Shown: positions 33,305-39,874 of the stretch, in pieces | How positions within the stretch are numbered: the first letter of the stretch is position 1 | How the letters are laid out: every line of letters begins with the position of its first letter | Source of the DNA: Chamaesiphon polymorphus CCALA 037 | GTDB taxonomy: Bacteria > Cyanobacteriota > Cyanobacteriia > Cyanobacteriales > Chamaesiphonaceae | NCBI RefSeq assembly: GCF_003003845.1 | Contig: NZ_PVWO01000002.1 | Coordinates: forward strand, 1-39,874 | Reading direction: 5' to 3' | DNA length: 39,874 nucleotides | Program-made: the position numbers and the translations under genes | The notes under the pieces: model-generated | Told to the model about the DNA's origin: nothing | Databases searched by the model: none | What the model saw: the letters and a program-made list of their open reading frames with translations, nothing else

Positions 33305-34276
33305 CTAAACTAGAGCGGCCAAAGTATTAGTAGCGATCGCTTGGTATTTATGGCGGTTATCATCGTAGCGATTGAGGGTATTCAAATTTGCATGACGGCT
33401 CAGTCCTTGAGCGGCACGAAGATTACCATCGCTGGCATCAAGGTAGGCAGTAATCGCACTGTGTCTGATGCGGTGGGGAGAAACTACTTTATCAATCCCA
33501 GCAGCTTCGCTAAACTCTCGCACCAGGCGATAAATCGTGCTGCCATCGAGTCTGTGTCCTTTGCTGCGTCGATCGAGGCTGGTGAATAGGGGATCGGATG
33601 CTTGATAATTGGATCTAGCTGCCAACCATGCCACGAGCGCGATAGTAGTTGCTGGAGATAGGTTAATCTCACTTTTTTGAATCTTGCCTTTGCCTAAAAT
33701 CGCTAGTCTTCCAGATTCATCGAAATCACCCACATCCAGGCTACAAATTTCATTCCGACGCAGGGCATTGTCCCACAGGAGTCGGAGGATGGCGTAATCC
33801 CTGATTCCTTTGATGGTGCTGCGGTCGGGAATTTGCAGCATCTCTCTAAACCCAGCTACGGCAATCCCTGTGGTATCGCCATAACTCTCGACTTTTAAGC
33901 AAGGCACGTCGGCTAGATTGAAATTACACTGCTCAAATTGATGGGCATAATCGACAAAGGATTTTAGAGCAGAGAGCCGGACGTTAATCGTGCTGGGGGC
34001 TAATTTAGCATCGATGAGTTGTTGTCGGTAGTGTAGAACTTGATAAACAGCTTCTGGCTGCTGTAGGGAGAGAAACTGAGTCAACAGTCGCTCGGATACT
34101 TCGCGATCTTGGGTACGGCGGAAAAAATCAACGACCGCTTTACTGTAGTTTCTGCGAGTATTTGTGGAGATTTTCAGTCGGAGGAAGTCAGCCAGAAGAT
34201 CTGAAGCAGAACGGGTGACTTCAGATGAGTTGGTTGCTGGAATGGTTTTGGATAGTGCAGATCGCATGAAATTCAC
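33305..34276 (-). CDS. Tyrosine recombinase/integrase 2 (XerC/D-like)
   Basis: 323 aa. N-terminal core-binding domain (SASDLLADFLRLKISTNTRRNYSKAVVDFF) and catalytic residues in DNALRRNEICSLDVGDF (Arg), GKGKIQKSEI (Lys), SPHRIRHSAITAYLD (HxxR) and LSRHANLNTLNRYDDNR (His, Tyr). It differs strongly from recombinase 1, so the two are not a recent duplication. A repeat-rich segment just upstream may be its site. Confidence 0.85.
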   Translation of the reverse strand: MNFMRSALSKTIPATNSSEVTRSASDLLADFLRLKISTNTRRNYSKAVVDFFRRTQDREVSERLLTQFLSLQQPEAVYQVLHYRQQLIDAKLAPSTINVRLSALKSFVDYAHQFEQCNFNLADVPCLKVESYGDTTGIAVAGFREMLQIPDRSTIKGIRDYAILRLLWDNALRRNEICSLDVGDFDESGRLAILGKGKIQKSEINLSPATTIALVAWLAARSNYQASDPLFTSLDRRSKGHRLDGSTIYRLVREFSEAAGIDKVVSPHRIRHSAITAYLDASDGNLRAAQGLSRHANLNTLNRYDDNRHKYQAIATNTLAALV

Positions 34277-34296
34277 AGGTAAGTGATGGTAACAAC

Positions 34297-34367
34297 TGCG
34301 CTTACGACAAGTACTAGCATTCTAGCCCAAATTAAGCGAACGACAATGTTTTTTAGAATGCGCTTAA
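34297..34367. other. Interleaved repeats upstream of recombinase 2, possible att or resolution site
   Basis: Within the gap 34277-34581. Direct repeat TGCGCTTA at 34297-34304 and 34359-34366; inverted GCATTCTA/TAGAATGC at 34317-34324 and 34354-34361; inverted TTAAGCG/CGCTTAA at 34332-34338 and 34361-34367; ACGACAA appears twice. The rest of the 305-bp gap shows nothing recognisable beyond a possible promoter for the relic downstream. Confidence 0.4.
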
Positions 34368-34581
34368 AATTTGCGAGACTGGAGTTCGAGGCTTGTCAAG
34401 GGACAATTTCACATTTTTAGACTGCAAGCTTCGCTAGATACCGATCTCCATTCTCCATAGAACCCATTGAATGAACAGCGGTATCAACGTGCCAAACTGG
34501 AAATCAGTAGAATAGTGGCTTTTCTAGTTCTTGACTATTTGTCTGTAAGCTCGAATACATCGATCTAATTAAGGTAATCCC

Positions 34582-35413
34582 GTGCAGATAGATGTTGGCT
34601 TGCATTGCTTGCACCAGTTATTTGAAGATCGAGCGGATAGATGTCCCTTGACACCAGCTATTGACAATTCACTGGGGGCGATGCGCGAACGTCAACGTCG
34701 TGGTGCGATTTTCACCTATGGAGAAGTGGAGGCAAAATCTAATCAACTCGCCTACTATCTGCGTCGTCATGGAGTGGTGAGTGGTGCGCGAGTGGGATTA
34801 TTGATACCTCGATCGCCAAAGCTATACATCGCGATTTTGGCGATTTTAAAAGCGGGGGCAGCCTATGTACCCCTCAATCCTGAATATCCAGCCGATCGGA
34901 GCGACTATATATGGAGGTAAAAGTACCGACGATTCGGTTATTACAGCACTTCCGGCTATTATGAGGTACATTTTTATCCTTAACCTTCTCACTGACTAAC
35001 TTTCAGAGATTAGACTGTACCTCATAGCTGTCGGAAGTGCTGTAATGTTGTTCTTTCTGCTCGGTACGCCTTTCGCGCCGATGCTACTGCGTTTACTAGG
35101 GATGAAAATCGGGGACAATGTGTATATTGAAACCACCGACTTTACCGAATTCGATCTGATGACGATCGACGATAATGTGATTCTCGATCGCGATGCCACT
35201 TTGCAAACTCACTTGTTTGAAGATCGGGTGATGAAAATGGGCAAACTCCACCTTTATCCTCGCGCTCAATTGGGCAGTTGGGCATTGGCACTCTACGATA
35301 CGGTACTCGAAAGCAACGTACTGATTCAACTAATGTAGTTAGCGATCGAAGGTGAGAAAGTGCCTCGCGCCACAACCTGGCAAGGTATCCCGATTAGTCG
35401 CCGCTATCTGTAA
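34582..35413 (+). pseudogene. Remnant of a Pls-like non-ribosomal peptide synthetase
   Basis: The left part (34582-34920) encodes the start of an adenylation domain (LHQLFEDRADRCPLTPAID ... LKAGAAYVPLNPEYPADRS) and then stops. The right part (35045-35413) encodes the C-terminal end of the poly-lysine-synthetase-like class: LGMKIGDNVYIETTDFTEFD, LQTHLFEDRVMKMG, then beyond an in-frame TAG, GEKVPRATTWQGIPISRRYL and TAA. About a thousand residues between them are missing, and a MITE-like element sits at the junction. The gene is non-functional. Confidence 0.75.
34941..35045. mobile_element. MITE-like element with imperfect terminal inverted repeats
   Basis: About 105 bp. The left end TTACAGCACTTCCGGCTATT continues ATGAGGTACA; the right end is its near-complement, TGTACCTCATAGCTG then TCGGAAGTGCTGTAA. 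No transposase is inside. The ends resemble a family of short elements common in cyanobacteria that are presumably moved by an IS transposase elsewhere. It separates the two halves of the synthetase relic. Confidence 0.7.
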
Positions 35414-35415
35414 AG

Positions 35416-36285
35416 CTAGGGCTTGCTAACCTCTAAAACTGCACCTAGCTTCTCTGGATTGACAACTGCAAAAATCGATTGAATGCGATTTCCTCCCCAC
35501 TCAAAACTAAAAATACTGTGGGTGCGCTCATCGACAATATTCATAATTCCCGACTGACCATTGACTGCTACCACCCGTGAAACTAGCGTCGGTGTCAAGC
35601 GGCTACGTCGAATTGCCACCAAAAACCGAGCGACTTTTTGACAGCCCTGCAATGGTTTTTGCGCTGCGACAACTTTACCACCGCCATCCGACCAGAAGGT
35701 CACATCTGCCGCCATCAGTGTCATCAATCCTGGTAAGTCGCCACGCTCCCAGCACTCAAGAAATCGATCGACAAGGAGATCTCGATCGTCAAAATTTGCG
35801 AGTGTCGGTCGGTGTAACACGAGATGCTGTCGGGCGCGACGCACGATCTGGCGACAGTTGGGAATACTTTTATCGACGGTTTGCGAGATTGCATCATATT
35901 CATAATCGAAAACCTCGCGCAACAGGAAAACGGCTCTTTCGGTTGGAGATAAGCATTCCAGCAGCATTAAAAATGCGAAGGACAGAGATTCTGCTAATTC
36001 CGCACAGTCTTCGACATCGGGACGTTCGGTTATCAGTGGCTCTGGTAGCCATGTTCCGGTATATCGTTCGCGTTGGACGCGGGCAGAGCGGAGATAGTCG
36101 ATACACAATCGCGTCACAATCCTCGATAGAAACGCTTTGGGCGACTGAACGATGCTTTCGGTATGTTGCCAACGAATCCAGGCTTCCTGGACGATATCTT
36201 CTGCATCTGTGACGCTTCCCAGCATTCGATAGGCAATCGCGAATAGTAGGGAGCGATATCGATCGAACAATTCCAATCGGTTCAT
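35416..36285 (-). CDS. ECF41-type RNA polymerase sigma factor (SigJ-like)
   Basis: 289 aa. Sigma region 2 (LLFAIAYRMLGSVTDAEDIVQEAWIRW) and region 4 (LSPTERAVFLLREVFDYEYDAISQTV), then a C-terminal SnoaL-like domain with the ECF41 signatures WSDGGGKV and NPEKL. In this group the C-terminal extension replaces an anti-sigma factor and tunes activity. ECF41 sigma genes usually sit beside a redox enzyme; here the azoreductase gene ends 1 nt upstream of the ATG. Confidence 0.85.
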   Translation of the reverse strand: MNRLELFDRYRSLLFAIAYRMLGSVTDAEDIVQEAWIRWQHTESIVQSPKAFLSRIVTRLCIDYLRSARVQRERYTGTWLPEPLITERPDVEDCAELAESLSFAFLMLLECLSPTERAVFLLREVFDYEYDAISQTVDKSIPNCRQIVRRARQHLVLHRPTLANFDDRDLLVDRFLECWERGDLPGLMTLMAADVTFWSDGGGKVVAAQKPLQGCQKVARFLVAIRRSRLTPTLVSRVVAVNGQSGIMNIVDERTHSIFSFEWGGNRIQSIFAVVNPEKLGAVLEVSKP

Positions 36286-36286
36286 A

Positions 36287-36910
36287 TTACCAGTATGCAG
36301 CTAGATTTATCAATTTTAGTCGTGCATTTTCTACTTCCTGTTGTCGAATTTCCTCATCCATAAACTGGTTCGGAATCGGCACGATTTCGACCTCTTCAAT
36401 CCCAATAAAGCCCAAGATCGATCGTAAATAAGGATCGCAAAAATTCATCTCTCTAAGTGGAGTACCGACTACAAAATTTCCAGCACTGGGGACGATCGCG
36501 ATCGCTTTTTTACCTGTTGCTAGTCCTTTAAAAGTATGCGTTTGCGGATCGAATGTAAAAGTGCGATTCACCCGCACGATATTATCGAGATACGCTTTTA
36601 AAGTCGATGGCACACTAAAATTATACATAGGTACGCCGAGTACTATGCGATCTGCCCAGAGTAATTCGGCAATCAATCGATCGGATTCAGTCATTACTGT
36701 TGCCATTTCTGGAGTATGGTTTTCTGGCGGCAGGTAATTTGCAGTCGTCCATAGTTCGGTAGGATGAGCGGGTGGATTTGTACCAACATCCTGCTGCTGG
36801 TGTTGGAGATCGGGATGAAGGTTTTGCAAAGCTTCGATAAATTCGTGACTGAGTGCGCGAGAAATGGATTTTTCTAACCGGACGCTGGATTGAATTTCAA
36901 GTAGTTTCAT
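36287..36910 (-). CDS. azoR: FMN-dependent NADH-azoreductase
   Basis: About 207 aa flavodoxin-fold reductase of quinones and azo compounds. Typical motifs are MKLLEIQSSVRLEKSISRAL at the start (phosphate site), VLGVPMYNFSVPSTLKAYLD near 95 and VNRTFTF following it. The track ORF opens at 36997, but the ATG at 36910 matches the family N-terminus and leaves 32 bp from the SUKH-like gene. It is coupled to the ECF41 sigma gene, its likely regulator. Confidence 0.8.
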   Translation of the reverse strand: MKLLEIQSSVRLEKSISRALSHEFIEALQNLHPDLQHQQQDVGTNPPAHPTELWTTANYLPPENHTPEMATVMTESDRLIAELLWADRIVLGVPMYNFSVPSTLKAYLDNIVRVNRTFTFDPQTHTFKGLATGKKAIAIVPSAGNFVVGTPLREMNFCDPYLRSILGFIGIEEVEIVPIPNQFMDEEIRQQEVENARLKLINLAAYW

Positions 36911-36942
36911 GGAAATTGCCAGATAAGTTCTCGATCGATATT

Positions 36943-37605
36943 TTAACGGCGGTATTGTTGGTAAAGTCGATCGAACTGTGTTGGATCGATTTCGCAATCT
37001 AATGGATTATTTTCGTCAATTGCGATCGAATTCAATCGATCCTGAAAAACTGCAATCAAAAATGTAATTAGATCGTTCGCTCGATTAAATTGGGGCTGAG
37101 TTGATAAGAATGATTCAGTCACACCCAACGGCGGGAGCTTTGTCCCGTTGGCACAATAGACGATCGGATTTTCTGGATCTAACCGCATCATGCAGTAAAT
37201 GGTACTTTTGCCATCATTCAAAATCGCAAATGGTAGTAAATCGATCGGGCATCTGCCCAATTTGAGATGGCGATGTCCGGCTAAGGCATAATCTAATGGT
37301 AAGAATTTAGCAATAATTAGCCGCTCGCCCAATTGCAAATGGATTTCGTTTTCTCGACCCGATAATTCTCCATGCCATTTGCCTTTGACCCTCAGTAATT
37401 TTTCTACCAAATTTAACTTTCCTGGCTGACCAGAAAGACCGTTGTGCCATCGATACAGGTCGAAAGCAGATTGGGGCAACGTCCATGAGTATCTAGCAAT
37501 TTGAGCCTCAATTCGCTCGCTCGTTAATCCAGGCTGGAGACGGCTGGCAATTTTGGGAGCAGCTTGGCTTAATATGTTGTCAAAACTGTTGAATAGTTCG
37601 GTCAT
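36943..37605 (-). CDS. SMI1/KNR4 (SUKH)-like protein
   Basis: The ORF opens at 37755, but the first 50 residues overlap the TetR gene; ATG at 37605 (MTELFNSFDNILSQ) gives 220 aa. ERIEAQIARYSWTLPQSAFDLYRWHNGLSG has the SUKH-type LP ... LYxWHNG motif, and GDRLIIA-like and AGHRHLKLG segments follow. SUKH proteins often act as immunity proteins to toxins, but many are stand-alone. It lies in the same-strand cluster with TetR and azoR. Confidence 0.6.
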   Translation of the reverse strand: MTELFNSFDNILSQAAPKIASRLQPGLTSERIEAQIARYSWTLPQSAFDLYRWHNGLSGQPGKLNLVEKLLRVKGKWHGELSGRENEIHLQLGERLIIAKFLPLDYALAGHRHLKLGRCPIDLLPFAILNDGKSTIYCMMRLDPENPIVYCANGTKLPPLGVTESFLSTQPQFNRANDLITFLIAVFQDRLNSIAIDENNPLDCEIDPTQFDRLYQQYRR

Positions 37606-37675
37606 GGCGATCGCAGCTAGAGAGGCTAACTTAATTAAGACGAGATAGTTATCCGACTTGTGACAAGCTAACGAT

Positions 37676-38254
37676 CTAGGGGATCGCGCCCCGACACAAC
37701 AATGTAATTGCATCGACAATCGCTCGCTCGCTCGAGATCGAGTGATGTGAACCAATCGTTTCTGACAACGCCAGATGATGCAAGTGTGAAATTAAAATGG
37801 CTGCCATCGTCTCGGCACTACCAGGACGGATGCGCCCCAAATCCGCTTCAGCATTGAGATAGGCACAGAGTCGATCGCTAATTTGCATCGCTGGGAGCGG
37901 GTGACGTTGCAAAAAAGTTGGCAGATCGAAAGATGGATGCGCGATCGAAGATAGAAAAATAGGCATTACCTCACGGAAATAAGCCACAATCTGCACACAA
38001 ATCGATTGCAGGTTAGTTTCCACCCGTTCCTCACCGATCTGCACCGCAAATATAGTCTCAAGCTGCGCTGCTGGGGGCACCATTGCGGCAAAAAACAGAT
38101 TTTCTTTGGTGCCAAATCTTTGAAAAATTACAGCTTCAGAGATGCCAGCCAGTTTTGCTAGCGTTCGCGTCGAAGCCTTTGCCCCTACCTGAAGAAATAG
38201 CGTTCGCGCCACAGCCAGAATTTCGTCATCGGTAATAGTTTTCTGTCGGGGCAT
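37676..38254 (-). CDS. TetR/AcrR-family transcriptional repressor
   Basis: 192 aa. The N-terminal helix-turn-helix is clear (ITDDEILAVARTLFLQVGAKASTRTLAKLAGISEAVIFQRFGTKENLF), and the C-terminal ligand domain is variable as expected. A candidate operator lies upstream of the Coq4-like gene. It probably controls this operon and the divergent MFS transporter; the inducer is unknown. Confidence 0.85.
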   Translation of the reverse strand: MPRQKTITDDEILAVARTLFLQVGAKASTRTLAKLAGISEAVIFQRFGTKENLFFAAMVPPAAQLETIFAVQIGEERVETNLQSICVQIVAYFREVMPIFLSSIAHPSFDLPTFLQRHPLPAMQISDRLCAYLNAEADLGRIRPGSAETMAAILISHLHHLALSETIGSHHSISSERAIVDAITLLCRGAIP

Positions 38255-38313
38255 TCAGTTTAGCTGGAGTTGCGATGTGTTATGGGCGTATTTGGATGCG
38301 TAGTGAGACACCT

Positions 38314-38757
38314 TTACAGCACGATACCGTGGTCTTGGCGAATTACCAAAATAGATTGTTCTTTAAGCGTAGACAGCTCCTCTACGGCGATTTTCCGTTT
38401 CATGCGCCAGCTTTTAAAGAAGATTCCGATAATGCGCGGTAGGCTCACACACCAGATCCCCAGTAACTGGCGATGTCCGATTCCTGCTAAAACACTGCGA
38501 TGTTCTTGAGTGGCAACAGCGCGGTGCATTTCGCTAATGTTCGCGGTTGTGGCTAACATCATCCAGATGTGTGCAGCAATCTCATCTTGAATCGAGGTGC
38601 CGAGATCGAACAAAATATGGACAGCATCATGTTGTTCTAATGACTGCATGATGTCTGCTGATGCTTGAGTTGCAAAGTCTTCCGGCTCCGATGCCCGCAT
38701 GTTCTGTATTGCTTCACCCAGCGTCATTGAAGGTTCAAAACCTAAGTATTTATTCAT
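38314..38757 (-). CDS. Coq4-like protein
   Basis: 147 aa. QHDAVHILFDLGTSIQDEIAAHIW contains exactly HDxxHx11E, the zinc-binding motif of Coq4 proteins of ubiquinone biosynthesis. The rest (MHRAVATQEHRSVLAGIGHRQLLGIW) is compatible with the family's helical fold. A cyanobacterium makes plastoquinone rather than ubiquinone, so the role here is open. It is the first gene of the operon containing TetR. Confidence 0.5.
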   Translation of the reverse strand: MNKYLGFEPSMTLGEAIQNMRASEPEDFATQASADIMQSLEQHDAVHILFDLGTSIQDEIAAHIWMMLATTANISEMHRAVATQEHRSVLAGIGHRQLLGIWCVSLPRIIGIFFKSWRMKRKIAVEELSTLKEQSILVIRQDHGIVL

Positions 38758-38780
38758 AGCTAAATCTGCTTAAAATATAA

Positions 38781-38796
38781 GTAAGCACTTGCTCAC
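38781..38796. promoter_or_regulatory. Candidate TetR operator
   Basis: GTAAGCACTTGCTCAC is a near-perfect palindrome (one mismatched pair besides the centre), 24 bp upstream of the Coq4-like start, in the divergent gap to the MFS gene. TetR-type repressors bind such sites. A weaker similar stretch, AAGCAAGCCTTCACTC, lies near 38835. Confidence 0.5.
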
Positions 38797-38977
38797 ATAT
38801 TGTTGATTCATTCTACGATGTCCCGATTACATAAGCAAGCCTTCACTCATGTATTGAGAATAGATGCCTAAGTTTCGGTGCTGGCGAATTAGCTATGAAA
38901 CTCCATCACAGAGGTATAGTAAAAGCAAGAGGGTAGCAACAACATTTGTAAATCCTACTCAAACATCAACGAGCGAC

Positions 38978-39874
38978 ATGAAACAACTTCCTCACTGGCT
39001 GCAAGGATTGAACAATCCGATCTTTGCCAGATTGTATCTGGCTCAAACCATTAATCTCGTAGGCGACGCGCTGACTTGGTTAGGGTTAGCATTATTGGCG
39101 TTTGAGTTAGCCGGAGCGCAAGCTGGAACGGTTTTAGCTGGGGCACTTACATTGCGGGTGACGGCGTTTGTCATATTGTCGCCGATTGCTGGGGCGATCG
39201 CGGATCGCGTCGATCGCAAACGGTTGATGGTTGTGACTCACCTAACGCGGATGGTCATTGTCTGTCTGTTGCCCTTCGTCACTCAGATCTGGCAAATTTA
39301 CGCGATCGTGCTGTCGCTCAATGTATTTTATGCGTTCTTCGCGCCGACCTATACTGCCACCATTCCGCTGGTGACGACCGCAGCAGAACGTTCGCAAGCG
39401 ATCGCCTTGTCGAGTGCCACATATCAGCTTTTAGGCGTGTTGGGGCCTGGTTTAGCTGGCAGTATTGCAGCATTTGTGGGTACCAGACAAGTGTTTTTTC
39501 TCGATGGCATTACCTTTTTAATTGCGACAATCCTGATTGTGACACTGCCCGGACAACTGATGGTGAATCAACACCAACAGACAGCTAGAACAGTTAGCAG
39601 AACTTTAGAAGATATTCGGATGGGAACGGTTTGTCTGTTTGCCGATCCGCCGATTCGATACGCACTGATACTTCAATTAGTTGCCGCGATCGCGGGTGCT
39701 GAAATCCTCGTCAATACAGTCGGTTACGTCCAAGGCGTACTCCATTTTGGCAAGATTGAATATGGCTGGGTGATGGCGGCCTTTGGGATCGGGGCAACAC
39801 TCGCATCGGTTGGTTTGGGTAATTTTCAGCACAGAGTCAGCCCGATGTTGTGGACGAGTATTGGTGCTGTACTG
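38978..39874 (+). CDS. MFS transporter (3' partial)
   Basis: Major facilitator efflux pump, open to the right edge of the window (299 codons seen, no stop), so it is absent from the ORF track. It starts MKQLPHWLQGLNNPIFARLY, with TM helices (NLVGDALTWLGLALLAFEL, LRVTAFVILSPIAGAIA), the MFS loop motif DRVDRKRLMVV and further helices. It resembles the MdfA/Bcr or enterobactin-exporter type. It is divergent from the TetR/Coq4-like operon, so probably repressed by that TetR. Confidence 0.8.
   Translation, partial: MKQLPHWLQGLNNPIFARLYLAQTINLVGDALTWLGLALLAFELAGAQAGTVLAGALTLRVTAFVILSPIAGAIADRVDRKRLMVVTHLTRMVIVCLLPFVTQIWQIYAIVLSLNVFYAFFAPTYTATIPLVTTAAERSQAIALSSATYQLLGVLGPGLAGSIAAFVGTRQVFFLDGITFLIATILIVTLPGQLMVNQHQQTARTVSRTLEDIRMGTVCLFADPPIRYALILQLVAAIAGAEILVNTVGYVQGVLHFGKIEYGWVMAAFGIGATLASVGLGNFQHRVSPMLWTSIGAVL

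Noticed and set aside
35577-36212. 211-aa ORF on the plus strand
   Set aside because: Lies entirely antisense to the well-supported ECF41 sigma gene; translation is Arg/Ser-rich with no domain.
1-39874. CRISPR array, tRNA or rRNA
   Set aside because: No regularly spaced direct repeats of CRISPR length and no cloverleaf or rRNA-like segments were seen; the only regular array is the 11-bp iteron set.

Overview
The base composition and the many GCGATCGC/CGATCG words (for example at 1174, 20063, 25719) point to a cyanobacterium; an epiphytic, plasmid-rich lineage such as Chamaesiphon would fit, but I cannot fix the genus by eye. Most of the window reads as a mobilizable plasmid or plasmid-derived island with accessory cargo. 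It contains a relaxase with its MobC partner, two independent partition systems, SSB proteins and tyrosine recombinases. No replication initiator, type IV secretion gene, tRNA, rRNA or CRISPR array was seen.

Layout. 1-5974: DISARM defence core drmA (5' end outside the window), drmB and drmC, tightly coupled. 6017-9063: a NYN-LOTUS RNase-like protein, a membrane-anchored protein with a nuclease-like domain, and two small unknowns. 9133-11269: relaxase, mobC and a hairpin-rich oriT candidate. 11122-14788: four exact-length 11-bp tandem iterons followed by parR-like, parM-like and ParA-like genes (type II partition), then an AcrVA2-like gene. 14785-17754: a parA-parB-third gene operon (type I partition) behind a perfect 15-bp-arm palindrome. 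17857-19188: small unknowns and a TPR protein. 19496-25517: a HIRAN/HipA-like kinase pair, a small membrane protein, a glycosyltransferase/unknown/FolD-like operon and a glycosyltransferase relic. 25680-27216: an unknown protein and two OB-fold/SSB-like genes with repeated hairpin leaders. 27576-28535: a second AcrVA2-like gene. 28600-31807: a TPR protein, a small unknown and a cryptochrome/photolyase, flanked by related long palindromes. 32005-34276: two different tyrosine recombinases. 34582-35413: a wrecked Pls-like peptide synthetase carrying a MITE-like insert. 35416-39874: a stress/efflux-type block (ECF41 sigma, azoreductase, SUKH-like, TetR, Coq4-like, divergent MFS transporter running off the end).

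Most striking observation: three otherwise unrelated proteins, the relaxase, the HipA-like kinase and the FolD-like protein, end in a related C-terminal tail. It has a SxKPxSLAxLN block and terminates in LxxEDxLS plus a hydrophobic residue. In the kinase and FolD-like protein the tail is a nearly identical module of about 56-58 residues. Because relaxases are exported by conjugative type IV secretion through C-terminal signals, I infer that this tail could be a translocation signal and the kinase and FolD-like protein could be delivered with the plasmid. This is analogous to BID domains shared by relaxases and effectors in Bartonella. It is a hypothesis, not a demonstrated function.

Other points of interest are the two AcrVA2-like paralogues, the coexistence of ParM-type and ParAB-type segregation, and the OB-fold gene pair with duplicated leaders.
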